DNA of 64,000 nucleotides from Paenibacillus sp. RC334 (GTDB lineage Bacteria; Bacillota; Bacilli; Paenibacillales; Paenibacillaceae). The DNA is taken from NCBI RefSeq assembly GCF_030034735.1, contig NZ_CP125370.1, forward strand, positions 4,154,001 to 4,218,000, written 5' to 3'. Below the pieces are notes generated by a model. That model ran no database searches, was not told the DNA's origin, and was given only the letters and a program-made list of their open reading frames with translations. The translations under genes and the position numbers were made by a program. This document shows positions 48,619 to 58,676 of this stretch, piece after piece (position 1 is the first letter of the stretch; every line of letters begins with the position of its first letter).

Positions 48619-50709
48619 ATGTTCAGAATGAGGAAATTGGGAATCATTTCTTTTATGACTTTTGTACTATTTTTTCAAATTGGCTCAAACGGGGTCATTG
48701 GGACTGTAAATCAGGCCAATGCCGTATCTTTGGGAACTGTTCCGGTCGAGGGTTATGATGCCGTTTTTGTATTGGATACCAGCTATTCCATGAGGGATAC
48801 CGATCCCGAGGGCATTGCGGCCGAAGTTATCAATATGTTTATGGATTTGAGTGATGCAGACCGTACACGCGTCGGATTCGTCGCTTACAACCATCATGTA
48901 GTCGCCTCGAAGTCGCTGACTTCTATTGCGGTAGCAGCGCAAAAATCACAAATTCAGCAGGAAATCAGAACGCTAAACCGTTCCGGTTATACAGATTTGG
49001 GACTTGGATTGCGTAAAGGCTCGGAACTGCTTTCCGCAGGGGCTTCTAAAGGACGTCAGCCTTTTATGATCCTGTTATCAGATGGAGAGACTGATTTTGG
49101 AGCCTCTTCCGGTTCCCGATCCAAAGGAGACTCAAGTAATGACGTGTCCTCCGTTATTAAATCTGCACAGACTAAAGGATACCCGGTGTATACGATTGGT
49201 CTGAATCATGACGGGACGGTGAACCGTCAGGAACTGGAGCGAATCGCTTCGCAAACGGGGGGAGCTTCTTTTATAACGAGCAGCGCCGAGGATCTGCCAG
49301 AAATATTAAACCGTATTTTCGCCAGCCAAATTCGTTCCAAGCTCGTTCCAGTCGCGGCGATTACAACCACTGGCGAAATGCAGGAATTAACCGTGGATAT
49401 ACCGGACTCTAGTATGGAAGAAGCCAATCTGGTACTTTTGTCGGAGCATCCTCTTCAGGAAACACAGCTCTATTCCAATTCAGAAAATGTCCGCAGGTAC
49501 AAATCGAGCCGATATGCAATTTTAAAAATTGAGCATCCACAGGCAGGCAAAGTAAAGCTGAAACTGAGGGGCATTCGCGGAGATTTGGTCAAAATCAATT
49601 TGCTTGGCAGCTATCGACTGGAAGCCGAGGCCACCATGACAGGAATTAAGGAAACACAAGCCACTGGAAACAAACCCGTGCAGCTACTTAAAGGACAAGC
49701 CATACCGTTCAAAGCTCAGTTGTTGCTGCCGGATGGTCAAAGGCTTACAGACGAAGCCATATATAAATCACTTCAAGCCCATATCATGGTTACACCCGTA
49801 AAGGGTGGTACAAGCAAAAAGGTACCTATGACCTACAAGTTGGGATTCTTTCAGGCCGAATACGCGTTCCCTCTAACGGGAGATTATACGTGGCAGCTGT
49901 CTTTGGACAGTCCGCAATGGTATCGCAAGGGAGCAGTCCATACCGTCCATGCAGCGAATGCTGCACCGCAGGCTTTAAAGGACCTGACGATTCGTCTGGT
50001 GAAGGAAGACGGGGATGCCCGCCGGAGTTTAAGCGAATTTTTTGCTGATCCTAATCATGACAAGCTCACCTATAAGCTGGATTCAGGAGCCTCCGGGGAT
50101 GCGGCGAATGCTGAGATTAACGACACAGATCTGCTGTTATCCGGGCTTCACACGGGCGACTCCGAGCTGAAAATTACCGCTACCGATTCGGAAGGAGCAT
50201 CCAGTAGCGCTACGCTGACCGTTTCCGTACAGTCCCGGTATACAGCCATCAAATGGACGGTAGCTGTCAGTATCGTAGTGGCGGCACTTCTGTACTGGTT
50301 CTTGCGGCCAAAACCGCAGTTTGCAGGAAGAATCGAAGGATATTTCCTCGCGACGGCAAGTGGACAGGAAATTCCGGTAAAATCCTGGCCGCTCACCTCC
50401 TTTCCGGGCCGGAGGGTTAGCTTACAGGAGTTGTTCCGTACGCTTGACGTTCACGAACCTCTGCCAGAAGCGGAGCGGATCATCTTTTCCGCGGGTAAAA
50501 AAGGGACTCTTGTAGCCAAACATGATACACGCTGCGCCTTGCAGCACGGGAAAGTCAGAATTACCCGCAATAAAAAGGCCGTGCTGGAGTACAGCGACAA
50601 GCTGTACATTACGTTCGAGGACGGTGTTACTGAAATCGAGCTGCGGTACAAGGCGATCAAGCCCAATACCTCCGTGTACACCGATCATATTCAAGCCCCA
50701 ACAGGATAA
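48619..50709 (+). CDS. VWA-domain membrane protein, divergent flank of the cluster, 696 aa
   Basis: I chose ATG 48619 (MFRMRKLGIISF), near GGAGGGG; an in-frame reading to 48415 lacks support. A signal peptide covers residues 1-36. The VWA domain (about 45-240) has the MIDAS residues DTSYSM, the threonine in SGYTDLG and SDGETD, so it can bind metal and ligand. A beta-rich part follows, then a single membrane helix WTVAVSIVVAALLYWFL (near 605) and a cytosolic C-terminal domain of about 90 residues. VWA domains occur in PpkA-type T6SS kinases; here the VWA is a separate protein next to the kinase. Confidence 0.88.
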   Translation: MFRMRKLGIISFMTFVLFFQIGSNGVIGTVNQANAVSLGTVPVEGYDAVFVLDTSYSMRDTDPEGIAAEVINMFMDLSDADRTRVGFVAYNHHVVASKSLTSIAVAAQKSQIQQEIRTLNRSGYTDLGLGLRKGSELLSAGASKGRQPFMILLSDGETDFGASSGSRSKGDSSNDVSSVIKSAQTKGYPVYTIGLNHDGTVNRQELERIASQTGGASFITSSAEDLPEILNRIFASQIRSKLVPVAAITTTGEMQELTVDIPDSSMEEANLVLLSEHPLQETQLYSNSENVRRYKSSRYAILKIEHPQAGKVKLKLRGIRGDLVKINLLGSYRLEAEATMTGIKETQATGNKPVQLLKGQAIPFKAQLLLPDGQRLTDEAIYKSLQAHIMVTPVKGGTSKKVPMTYKLGFFQAEYAFPLTGDYTWQLSLDSPQWYRKGAVHTVHAANAAPQALKDLTIRLVKEDGDARRSLSEFFADPNHDKLTYKLDSGASGDAANAEINDTDLLLSGLHTGDSELKITATDSEGASSSATLTVSVQSRYTAIKWTVAVSIVVAALLYWFLRPKPQFAGRIEGYFLATASGQEIPVKSWPLTSFPGRRVSLQELFRTLDVHEPLPEAERIIFSAGKKGTLVAKHDTRCALQHGKVRITRNKKAVLEYSDKLYITFEDGVTEIELRYKAIKPNTSVYTDHIQAPTG

Positions 50710-51661
50710 CGTACTTCGGAAACAAAAAAGGGAAGCGCCGTCTCTTACGATTAACGAACCGTAAGAGTTGGGCGCTTCCCTTTTTTATCCAATATTCCGC
50801 ACGCAGTGCGGCTTTAAACCATCTGAGCGAGCGGCAACGCTTGTTAGCCTGTACCTCCAGACCACGCCGAATCACATACGGCAGCAGGGAAAGACCTGCA
50901 TTTTCGATCTGAATCCGGTCAGCCTGATCTGCAAACAATCTGCCCGGCACATCCGGTGGAGGTGATCCTTTTCGGCAATAATACAGCGTGGCCGCCAGGC
51001 TGTAGATATCTGACACGGGTCCTTGCTGCGAGCGGTTAGAGTAGAACTCCAGCGGAGAGTAGCCCGCCGTGGTGAAAATCGGATGCTCTTTGCCTTCAAA
51101 ATGCACAGCCGATCCGAAATCAAGCAGCTTGATGTTGCCATTCCCCCCGATCATAATGTTGCCCGGCTTAATATCCCGATGAATAATGCCTTTATCATGA
51201 ATGTATTCCATGGCATCAATTAAAGGCAGCAGCGCATGGTACAAAAAAGCAGGATCGGATGTTGGAGCATCCTCTTCCTTCATCACCCTGTCCAGCGTCT
51301 TGCCGGCACAGTATTCCATGACCAGATAAGCGGTTCCATTTTCTTCGAAGTGATCTATATAACCGACAATACCCGGATGGCTTAATTCCTTGAGCATTTG
51401 CCCTTCACGCAAAAAATAATGCATAAACTCCACGTATTTGAATTGCATAGATGCACTGCAGGTCACCATTTTTCGATCCGATCCCCGCAAAGCGAGCGCA
51501 TTCGGAAAAAACTCCTTAACAATGACCTTTTCACGATTATCCAACAGCCTTGCCGTATACACGATGGCCAGCTCACTGCGGGACAAGGCGCTTCGAATTT
51601 GGTATGTATTTCGCAGCTTCGTATTGCGGGCAAGCAGATTCCCGCTTGTATCCACGATCAT
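50657..51661 (-). CDS. Ser/Thr protein kinase (Hanks type), 334 aa
   Basis: AGGAGG is seven bases before ATG 51661. The kinase domain is complete: VIVKEFFP (Lys, near 50), REGQMLKEL (Glu), HRDIKPGN (catalytic Asp, near 163), DFGSA and PLEF, up to about residue 285. The last 40 residues are encoded by the terminator hairpin and antisense to the VWA 3' end. With one A more in the A-run at 50781-50786 (T-run on the plus strand) it would stop as TLTVR inside the hairpin, so the tail is suspect. It has no membrane helix. It probably phosphorylates the FHA partners of the cluster. Confidence 0.88.
   Translation of the reverse strand: MIVDTSGNLLARNTKLRNTYQIRSALSRSELAIVYTARLLDNREKVIVKEFFPNALALRGSDRKMVTCSASMQFKYVEFMHYFLREGQMLKELSHPGIVGYIDHFEENGTAYLVMEYCAGKTLDRVMKEEDAPTSDPAFLYHALLPLIDAMEYIHDKGIIHRDIKPGNIMIGGNGNIKLLDFGSAVHFEGKEHPIFTTAGYSPLEFYSNRSQQGPVSDIYSLAATLYYCRKGSPPPDVPGRLFADQADRIQIENAGLSLLPYVIRRGLEVQANKRCRSLRWFKAALRAEYWIKKGSAQLLRFVNRKRRRFPFLFPKYVILLGLEYDRCTRRYWA
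50724..50787. terminator. Bidirectional terminator between the VWA and kinase genes
   Basis: AAAAAAGGGAAGCGCC pairs with GGCGCTTCCCTTTTTT, with an inner CTCTTACG/CGTAAGAG helix. T-runs occur on both strands. Confidence 0.9.
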
Positions 51662-51752
51662 GACTCGTCCTCCTGTCAGGTTCTTAGCTTATGTCTTTTG
51701 TATATATCGGCTTATCACATATCTTTTTATTATACCGTATAATCGAATAATG

Positions 51753-51812
51753 GAAAAACAAATAACCTGCCATAATCTCCCTCAGAGAAATGATGACAGG
51801 TCTTTTGGCATT
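51753..51812 (-). terminator. Terminator of the OFA transporter gene
   Basis: ACCTGCCAT (near 51765) pairs with ATGACAGGT (near 51803), with an inner TCTC/GAGA; on the minus strand TATTTGTTTTT follows. Confidence 0.7.
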
Positions 51813-51839
51813 CATCTGGTACTTTGTTCTCAATCCCTT

Positions 51840-53087
51840 TTAACCCAGCTTCGTTTCAGGCTTCATGCTGCGCATGCTGTTGGTATCTTTCTTTCGTTGG
51901 CTGCGCAGATTGCCTTGATCCGGGGTCCGGATGGTAAGCGCAATCAGGAACGATACGACACACAGCACAGCAATCGTGGTAAAGGTCGGGATGAATCCGC
52001 CGAGTAAGGCTGCGATAAAGGATCCCGCCAGCGCACCAAGGCCAAAGCCCTGATACACGATACCGTAGTTTTTGCTTTGGTTCTTCAGACCGAAGAAGTC
52101 AGCTACGATGGCAGGAAAGACTGTAATGTTACCACCGAAGCAGAAGGCAATCCCTGCTACACAGGCAAAGAACAAACCGTAATTCAGCGGCACCAGACTC
52201 AGCACTGCAACTGCGACCGCTGTTGTTAGCAGCGCACCCGCTACTACTTTCAGACGACCAACTTTATCCGACAGCGCACCTAATATGATCCGACCCGCCG
52301 TGTTGAAAATAGCGACCATAGCAACCGCATTAGCGGCTGTAGCTACATCCAGCCCCGCCATCCGTACGCCGATATCCTTTACAACTCCAATCAGATACAA
52401 GCCACTCATACAAGCTGTGAAGAACATGACGAATAGCAGATACGCCTGCTTGGTGCGCAGCATTTCTTTAACAGTGTAGTCACGCTGCACAACTCCATTT
52501 TGTACCGAAGGCTTGTTCACGACTGCAGCTTCTCTCACCAGGAAAGAACCACCCACAATCATGATTAGCACGATCATTCCCCAATACAGAAACGCCTGCG
52601 ATACGCCAACGGACTGAATCAGCGAACCGTTAATATACTTGAATATAAGACTGCCTGTTCCGTATGCCCCAACCGAGATACCGGAAATGAGTCCTTTTTT
52701 CTCAGGAAACCATTTAATCAGATTCGACAGTGATGTAATATAAGCCGTACCATCCGCAAATCCTACAACAATACCCGCCAAAATGTACAACAGGGACAGG
52801 GAAGTTACCTGTGAGCTGAGCATGAGTCCAGCGCCCAACACGACGCCCGCACACAAAATCAGACGACGTAGTCCCCATTTATCCTGTAGCTTGCCTGCGA
52901 ATAACGTAGCAAATGCCAGCGCAAAGCTGGTAATCGAAAATGTAATGGCGACCGAGCTGAGATTCCAGCCAAAGCGGTCCACCAGCGGTTGATTAAATAA
53001 ACTCCATGTGTAAATCGTTCCTAATCCCATTTGGACGATGATCGTTCCAAGCACGACCAGCCAACGGTTTCCGCTGTTTGTTTTCAT
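51840..53087 (-). CDS. OFA-family MFS transporter (YhjX-like)
   Basis: The 415-residue protein has twelve membrane helices and the OFA (oxalate/formate antiporter) style: VLGTIIVQMGLGTIYTWSLF at the start, GKLQDKWGLRRLILCAGVVL, YGTGSLIFKYINGSL, GALSDKVGRLKVV and FCFGGNITVFPAIVADFFG. In E. coli the family member YhjX is induced by pyruvate through the YpdA/YpdB two-component system, and here a LytS/LytTR pair lies directly upstream. A YpdB-like direct repeat precedes the promoter. Transport of pyruvate or a related monocarboxylate is inferred. Confidence 0.85.
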   Translation of the reverse strand: MKTNSGNRWLVVLGTIIVQMGLGTIYTWSLFNQPLVDRFGWNLSSVAITFSITSFALAFATLFAGKLQDKWGLRRLILCAGVVLGAGLMLSSQVTSLSLLYILAGIVVGFADGTAYITSLSNLIKWFPEKKGLISGISVGAYGTGSLIFKYINGSLIQSVGVSQAFLYWGMIVLIMIVGGSFLVREAAVVNKPSVQNGVVQRDYTVKEMLRTKQAYLLFVMFFTACMSGLYLIGVVKDIGVRMAGLDVATAANAVAMVAIFNTAGRIILGALSDKVGRLKVVAGALLTTAVAVAVLSLVPLNYGLFFACVAGIAFCFGGNITVFPAIVADFFGLKNQSKNYGIVYQGFGLGALAGSFIAALLGGFIPTFTTIAVLCVVSFLIALTIRTPDQGNLRSQRKKDTNSMRSMKPETKLG

Positions 53088-53207
53088 ATGAATCTCCTCT
53101 TTTCATTCCGGCTCTATAGCTTCAATTCGTTATCATGATGACCGGGAATCCAGTACGCTTTGCGCCTTGGGAGAAGCAAGTCTGTAAGGATTCTCTCTAC
53201 ATGGATC

Positions 53208-53276
53208 ATTATAACGTTGCATGTTAGCCAGAAATCGTTTGAGGAATGAAATGCACCTATAGCGGAATGAAATGCC
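53208..53276 (-). promoter_or_regulatory. Activator-dependent promoter with YpdB-like direct repeat
   Basis: On the minus strand GGCATTTCAT (53276-53267), 11 bases, TGCATTTCAT (53255-53246), then a poor -35 (GATTTC, 53236-53231) and 17 bases on a perfect TATAAT (53213-53208). The established E. coli YpdB site is GGCATTTCAT-N11-GGCATTTCAT upstream of yhjX. Confidence 0.75.
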
Positions 53277-53277
53277 T

Positions 53278-54042
53278 TTATAGCCGCATAATTTGCCGAA
53301 ATTCCTTGGCCTTGCTGCGGCTTACCGGAATCTCCGCGTCCAGACCCCGCAAGCGCAGGAGATACGTATGATTGAACCAAGGTACAATTTCACGGATCTG
53401 CGACAGATTAACCGTGTAGGATCGGTGACAGCGGAAAAAGTCCTGCTGCGGCAGTCGGGCATGAAATTCCGAGATGCTCATCGGCATCGTATATTCCTCA
53501 TGTCTAGTAAAGACAAGGGTGACCTTTTCCTGTGCGCACGCATAATAAATATCGTTGGCATCCGTTACGATGATTTTGTCGTTTTTCAGCAGATTGATAC
53601 GGCCCGGGGCGCTAACGATGCTGGTTTCAGCAGGTCGGGGCTGCGCAGGCTGGGCATTCTCCTGTACCTGAACGTTTCGCTGCTCATAAGCATTTTCCAG
53701 CTTGCGCAGCATGGCGGCGATCCGCTTTTCATCATACGGCTTGAGGATGTAATCAAATGCCTCCAGTTCGAAAGCCTGCGCGGCATGCTCTTTGTAGGCG
53801 GTCGTAAAAATAATATAAGGCTTTTTGGCAAATTTGCTAATGTTCTGCGCCAGCAGCATCCCGTCCACCGAAGGAATGTTAATATCGAGAAAAATAGCAT
53901 CCGTCTCATGGTCCTGCAAAAAACGGAACACGTCCAGCCCGTCCTCAAAGCTGTCCGTCACTTCAATATGGCTGTGGGTCTGAATAAGATACTCCAGCTC
54001 TTCACGCGCCGGAATTTCATCTTCTACAATGATGGCCTTCAT
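53278..54042 (-). CDS. LytTR-type response regulator (YpdB-like)
   Basis: The 254-residue protein has an N-terminal receiver domain ([17 protein letters not shown], phosphoryl Asp in [14 protein letters not shown] near 56, [17 protein letters not shown]) and a C-terminal LytTR DNA-binding domain ([35 protein letters not shown]). The gene overlaps the kinase gene by four bases (ATGA). LytTR domains bind direct repeats; one lies right behind the stop codon, before the OFA transporter gene. The target is therefore probably that gene. Confidence 0.92.
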   Translation of the reverse strand: MKAIIVEDEIPAREELEYLIQTHSHIEVTDSFEDGLDVFRFLQDHETDAIFLDINIPSVDGMLLAQNISKFAKKPYIIFTTAYKEHAAQAFELEAFDYILKPYDEKRIAAMLRKLENAYEQRNVQVQENAQPAQPRPAETSIVSAPGRINLLKNDKIIVTDANDIYYACAQEKVTLVFTRHEEYTMPMSISEFHARLPQQDFFRCHRSYTVNLSQIREIVPWFNHTYLLRLRGLDAEIPVSRSKAKEFRQIMRL

Positions 54043-55700
54043 GACTGCTCCTTTGGTATGTCAAAATAAACTTCGGTGCCTTGCTCATGCTTGAGAATAA
54101 TGACCCCTTCTCCATACATGAGCTTGAGTCGTCTATGCACATTATACAAGCCAATTTGTTTGGCTGGAACCCGATCATGATACAGGTTATCCACGACATC
54201 ATCCCGTATGCCTACTCCTGTATCTGCCACAGAAATCCGCACCTTTTCTCCCCGATCCTTTACGGAAATGGTCACTGTACCCGGTCCCTTTTTCTTGAGA
54301 ATTCCATGATTAATCGCATTCTCAACCAGCGGCTGAATAATAAGGCTTGGAATGCGCACGGACACCTCGTCCATCACATACTCCACCTGAAGCCGGTTCC
54401 CGAAGCGGGCTTTTTCAATTTCCACGTAATCAGACACCTGCTGAAGCTCCTTATGAATTTCGATCAAATCATCATTCAGCTCCAAATTATAACGCAGATA
54501 TCCCGACAAATTAATGATCAGCTCTCGTGCCTTATCCGGCTTGGTGCGCGTCGTAGAGGCAATGGCGTTCAGTGCGTTGAACAGAAAATGCGGATTAATT
54601 TTAGTCTGGAGCGCCTTCAACTCGGCTTTATTCGCCGCTTCCTTAATTTGCTCCACCCGCGATACTTCCATTAATGTGGAAATAATTTGGGACAAGCCAA
54701 TCGCCATCGTTTGCAACGGATACGTGATTTTATAAGCTTTGCGGTAGTAAATTTTCAGGGTTCCGGTCACCTCTCCCCGTTCCTCCAGCGGGATAATGAG
54801 CAGAGACTGGATTTGGGGTGTTTTATCGTCGGCAATATGGTTGCGAATCGTGATTTTACCGCTGCGGATCGTCGATTTGGTCACATCGCTAATGATCTCG
54901 TCGCCGATATGATAACGTTCCTCGCCAAAACCAACGTAGGCCAATACATCTCTCGTATCCGTAATCGCCACCGCGTCCGCCTTGATATCCTCCTTAATGA
55001 TCGAACAAATGGTATGCAACGATTCCGCATTAATGGAGCGAAAATAAGGCAACGTCTTGTTGGCAATATCTAGTGCCAGCTTGGCCTGTCTGGCCGCGAT
55101 ATTTTCCTTTTCCCCCTCGACACTCTGAATCAGCAGAACGATCAGACCGACGCTGACTTGCCCGATAATCATGGGCAAACCTATTTTAGAGACGATGTCC
55201 AAACCAAGCTCGTACGGCTGTGCCATCACCAGAATAAGGAGCATCGTTAATGTTTCGCAGATCATCCCGGCGGCAATACCGACCAGCCACCTCTTGGAGC
55301 GGTCGACCCGGCGCCCAATATATCCCGATACCACACCTGCCAGAATACTCGTAATCAGACACGGAATTGAGGTCACTCCCCCGATATCAATCAGATAACG
55401 GTGAATACCCGATACAATACCCGTAATAATCCCGACCCACGGTCCAAATAAGATGCCACCCGCCATAATCGCAATAATCCGGACATTGACAAGCGAGCCT
55501 TCGACTTCAATCCCGGTGTACGTGCCAAACAGTGCAAACATGCAAAAAATCATCGTTAATAGCGTCAGCTCTGCCGGGGAATGACTGTTCTTCTGCAAGG
55601 TCTCCTTAAACCGGGGAATACGGGTAATAAAAAATAGACAAATCAGCAACAACGCTGCGCGTTCAAATAGCTGCATCAGCGTTTCCAAAAAGCCGTTCAC
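54039..55700 (-). CDS. LytS-type sensor histidine kinase (YpdA-like), 553 aa
   Basis: GTG 55700 has AGGAGG seven bases before it, so I prefer it to the longer reading from 55775. The N-terminal six-helix 5TM-LYT sensor (about 1-190) has [24 protein letters not shown] domain follows (about 220-350). The kinase part has the H-box [20 protein letters not shown] (His near 383), N box [11 protein letters not shown] and G box VADTGVGI with [12 protein letters not shown]. This order is that of YpdA and BtsS, which sense extracellular pyruvate in E. coli. Confidence 0.92.
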   Translation of the reverse strand: MNGFLETLMQLFERAALLLICLFFITRIPRFKETLQKNSHSPAELTLLTMIFCMFALFGTYTGIEVEGSLVNVRIIAIMAGGILFGPWVGIITGIVSGIHRYLIDIGGVTSIPCLITSILAGVVSGYIGRRVDRSKRWLVGIAAGMICETLTMLLILVMAQPYELGLDIVSKIGLPMIIGQVSVGLIVLLIQSVEGEKENIAARQAKLALDIANKTLPYFRSINAESLHTICSIIKEDIKADAVAITDTRDVLAYVGFGEERYHIGDEIISDVTKSTIRSGKITIRNHIADDKTPQIQSLLIIPLEERGEVTGTLKIYYRKAYKITYPLQTMAIGLSQIISTLMEVSRVEQIKEAANKAELKALQTKINPHFLFNALNAIASTTRTKPDKARELIINLSGYLRYNLELNDDLIEIHKELQQVSDYVEIEKARFGNRLQVEYVMDEVSVRIPSLIIQPLVENAINHGILKKKGPGTVTISVKDRGEKVRISVADTGVGIRDDVVDNLYHDRVPAKQIGLYNVHRRLKLMYGEGVIILKHEQGTEVYFDIPKEQS

Positions 55701-55752
55701 ATGCGTTCCTCCTAAATATAAACCCATCATTAAGCCTTCTCTATCCCACTCA

Positions 55753-56739
55753 CTATTCACATATTTCAAGATCAATCATGTCATTCCGGGCACGGATACT
55801 CGCCTTCCCGCCAATCGGATATGTAAATTGCGGTGTGGTATGTCCGAAATCGGCATCTGCAATCACCGGAATAGAGGCCAGTTCCTTTTTCGAGCTAATG
55901 ATTTGCCGCAGCAACTTTTCCGTCATATGAGATGCCTGCTGAAAACGTCCGATGATGATTCCTCTCACCTGATCGAATCCCGGCTGGTGCAGCAATGATT
56001 GCAAATCTCGATCAAACGTAGCAGGAGAGCTTTCATAATCATCCTCAACCAATAGAATCGTTCCTTCCAGACTCGGCATATACGGGGTTCCCTGCAACAA
56101 ATTCAGGGTACACAGGTTTCCACCCACAATCGTACCGTATGCTTCTCCTTCGTGAATCGCATAAGGCCCGACATTGCGGTGAAAGATTCGTTGATCCTGA
56201 TCCAAATACCATGTATCGTCACTCCACTCTGGCGAAGACTGGATTTGAATACTACCCTCTTCCAACATCATCCTTTGAAAATATGCTGTCGTGTATTCAT
56301 TTCCTTGCTGCATGCCAAATGTCAAAAAATGAGGACCTGCATACGTGATAAGTCCTGTTTTCGCATATATGGCATGACTTAAAGCAGTAATATCCGAATA
56401 ACCACATAACCGTTTAGGATGAGCGCCAATCAGTTCATAGTCAAGGTGGGCAAGGAGCTGATTAGCATTATACCCTCCAATGGCAGTCAAAATGCCCTTC
56501 ACCTTCGGATCGGCAAAAGCTTCGTGCAAATCTGCTACTCTGGATTCTATTGAGGAAGATGTAAAATCGTCGCTTTCCAGCACATGTTGCGAAAAGCTCA
56601 CCGTAAATCCGAGTTGCTCCAGCTTTTGCTGGGCAATTAGACGATTTTTCTCAGAAACGATAGACAAACTTCTGGACGGCGAAAGAATGCGTATCTCGTC
56701 TCCAGCCTTTAGTTTGGGCGCTTGCTTTCCCATGATCAT
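55753..56739 (-). CDS. S66 family LD-carboxypeptidase/MccF-like peptidase, 328 aa
   Basis: AGGGGGA precedes ATG 56739 by about seven bases. The nucleophile serine is in [10 protein letters not shown] (near 114), the glutamate in ILLVEDDYE (near 235) and the histidine in [10 protein letters not shown] (near 305), the S66 triad. Members cut the LD bond of peptidoglycan tetrapeptides or inactivate microcin C-like peptide nucleotides; the long form with HRNVGPYAI is more like the MccF/YocD group. It is monocistronic behind the family 2 repeat. Confidence 0.9.
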   Translation of the reverse strand: MIMGKQAPKLKAGDEIRILSPSRSLSIVSEKNRLIAQQKLEQLGFTVSFSQHVLESDDFTSSSIESRVADLHEAFADPKVKGILTAIGGYNANQLLAHLDYELIGAHPKRLCGYSDITALSHAIYAKTGLITYAGPHFLTFGMQQGNEYTTAYFQRMMLEEGSIQIQSSPEWSDDTWYLDQDQRIFHRNVGPYAIHEGEAYGTIVGGNLCTLNLLQGTPYMPSLEGTILLVEDDYESSPATFDRDLQSLLHQPGFDQVRGIIIGRFQQASHMTEKLLRQIISSKKELASIPVIADADFGHTTPQFTYPIGGKASIRARNDMIDLEICE

Positions 56740-56814
56740 GGTCATTCCCCCTATATACGAAGCATTTAAACTGCCACAAATTATACCATCAACTTCCATC
56801 TATATAAACTGAAC

Positions 56815-56995
56815 TTAAAAGTTACCTATTGCGCCACTGCGCAGTCGGATAGTGCTTCCCATCGCCACTGCCCCCCGGATTTCTCGAATAAAGCCTCTGA
56901 TCAGGGAAGAAATCCGGGGACAAAAGCGACCGCTTCGCTTGTACAGCACCATTCCGCCTACTCCGTTTTCCATGTACCTTTTTTAGTTCAGCCTA
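56815..56995 (-). repeat. Intergenic repeat, family 2, copy B, with a 52-codon ORF
   Basis: The block 56928-56995 matches copy A at 16465-16534. Downstream on the minus strand GGATTTCT pairs with AGAAATCC, a hairpin at the place where copy A has a different one. The element also holds an open frame from ATG 56973 to TAA 56815 (MENGVGGMVLYKRSGRF...), but the frame is broken in copy A (TAG at codon 5) and the ribosome binding site is poor, so I regard it as a repeat rather than a gene. Confidence 0.6.
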
Positions 56996-57108
56996 TGTAA
57001 TTATAGCTTTTAGAAATATACTCTCAACTCTACATCAGCAAAAAACCGGGGATTACCGTCTGATAGCGATATTCCTCGGCTCATTAGCCCGATGATGAAG
57101 CTATCTGA

Positions 57109-57637
57109 TTACTTGCTTTTGCTGGTTTCGATATGGTTACTGTCCTCATTCTTTTCTTGTACCAGCTCTTTCAATTGGATAATCAGCGTCTCCAGCTCAC
57201 CGAAGCCAGCCACCATGTTGGAGGTTATATTTTGTTGCTCCTCCACACCAGCAAAAATCTGTTCCGACGCCGCACTAACTGTTCGGTTACACTTTAAAAC
57301 GCTCGGTAAAGCTATACAATCCAGCCACAGCTTGTCTAACCTGTTCAAAAAGAAAATCAATACGTTGCCTTGTCGCATTAATATCTTTATTTTGCTCTTC
57401 ACTTTTTTGATACTGCATTTGATTCAATACCGACACCACTAACAGCAAAAGCCCAATTAATAAAACAATCACAAACTCGTGAACATAGCGCAAAGAACTG
57501 GTAACAGGTGGAACTGCAGACGTACCGATCGAAATTTGCACAAAAATATTACACAGATTTAAGATCATAGCCACCAGAAAGTATCGGTAAGACGGATACA
57601 GCAAAAATAAAGAGCAAATCAATATGGTGGTTTCCAA
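57109..57637 (-). pseudogene. Truncated, frameshifted chemoreceptor-like gene
   Basis: Frame one (from 57637) has membrane helices (YFLVAMILNLCNIFVQ and FVIVLLIGLLLLVVSVL) then QVRQAVAGLYSFTERFK. Frame two continues NRTVSAASEQIFAGVEEQQN and ELETLIIQLKELVQEKNE. The joined piece resembles the end of the membrane part and the coiled-coil start of a methyl-accepting protein. A one-base shift lies near 57290 (AAAGTGTAAC), the N-terminal sensor half and the signalling tip are missing and no terminator follows, so it is a relic. Confidence 0.65.
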
Positions 57638-57704
57638 TCACCTTTAATTACCAAGTCACAAAATGACATCATCACTAGATGGATGTAATCGCATATTATT
57701 TAAA

Positions 57705-57740
57705 CGCAAAAAATCGCCCCCTGATCAGGGAGCGATTTTA
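57705..57740 (-). terminator. Terminator of the L25 gene
   Basis: On the minus strand AAATCGCTCCCTGATCAGGG with its GGGGCGATTT complement forms a stem, followed by TTTTTT. Confidence 0.85.
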
Positions 57741-57802
57741 CATTTATCTTTGAATAGCCGTCTTCGGCAGGAAGACACTCATCTATCCGATGACCTACAG
57801 CA

Positions 57803-58444
57803 TCAGGCCTCCTTGTTTTCGGAAGCCTTTTCTGTACCTTCTGTTGCAGCTGCATCGCCTGCCACAGCAGCATTTTCCACCTCAACCGCACGCGGAACGA
57901 TAATGGAAGCAAGCAACTCTTCCTCAGGAACGTGCAACGTTACTCCTTTAGGAAGTTTCAGGTCGCTCGCGCTCAGCTTGTCACCGACATCCAGTGCGGA
58001 TACATCCACCTCAATGGTAGATGGCAGGTCAGCAGGAAGACCCTCGACTTCGACTTCGTTTTCCTGAATTTGCAGAATACCGCCCGTTTTTGTACCTACA
58101 GGTGTACCCTGATAATCAATAGAAACACGCACGCGAAGCGGCTTGTTTTTGGAAATTTTCAAAAAATCGGCATGCAACCACTGGTTGTCACGCTGCTGAT
58201 AATCCTTAATGATGACCGGAATGGTTTCTCCACCCTCTACGGTGAGGTTGAACACCTCCGAACGTCCGGTTCTGACTACTTTATTAAATTCTTTGGCATC
58301 GACATGTACAGGGGTTCCTTCAAGCTCAGAGCCGTAAACCACAGCTGGAATCCGTCCTTTTAACCTCAATCCACGAAGTGCCGAACCCTTCTTCTCTGTT
58401 CTCGGCTGGGCGGTCAGTTGAATACTTCCTCCATTAGAACTCAT
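57803..58444 (-). CDS. rplY: 50S ribosomal protein L25/general stress protein Ctc
   Basis: Start ATG 58444 has AGGAGG nine bases before it. The 213 residues have the L25 N-terminal RNA-binding domain (about 1-95: GLRLKGRIPAVVYGSELEGT, NKVVRTGRSEVFNL) and the TL5/Ctc C-terminal beta domain (VRVSIDYQGTPVGTKTGGIL, VEVEGLPADLPSTIEVDV), then a short Ala/Glu-rich tail. It binds 5S rRNA in the large subunit; in Bacillus the gene belongs to the general stress regulon. No SigB-type promoter is obvious upstream. Confidence 0.95.
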   Translation of the reverse strand: MSSNGGSIQLTAQPRTEKKGSALRGLRLKGRIPAVVYGSELEGTPVHVDAKEFNKVVRTGRSEVFNLTVEGGETIPVIIKDYQQRDNQWLHADFLKISKNKPLRVRVSIDYQGTPVGTKTGGILQIQENEVEVEGLPADLPSTIEVDVSALDVGDKLSASDLKLPKGVTLHVPEEELLASIIVPRAVEVENAAVAGDAAATEGTEKASENKEA

Positions 58445-58605
58445 GATATACAACCTCCTTCAGGTTACCTTACAAATGATTATTCCTCAAGAATCTTGCC
58501 TGTTCACCAGTCGCACTAAAAGGTATAAGCCAGCAAGCTGGCAAAATCAAACAAGTCCATAATTCTATATTACCCCTTTTTTCTGAAAATGACACACGTT
58601 TGCAT

Positions 58606-58646
58606 AAAAAAATAGCATCTCTCGAAATAATCGAAAAATGCTATTC
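58606..58646 (-). terminator. Terminator of the pullulanase gene
   Basis: AATAGCAT pairs with ATGCTATT, with an inner TCGA/TCGA helix; on the minus strand seven T's follow. Confidence 0.8.
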
Positions 58647-58676
58647 AATGTACGAAAGACAACCACTCCTATAAAG

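Noticed and set aside
53293..54069. Plus-strand ORF of 258 codons opposite the LytTR regulator
   Set aside because: It is an exact shadow of a well-conserved receiver/LytTR gene.
56815..56973. 52-aa protein-coding gene
   Set aside because: The frame lies in an intergenic repeat, is broken in the other copy and lacks a good ribosome binding site; kept as a repeat only.
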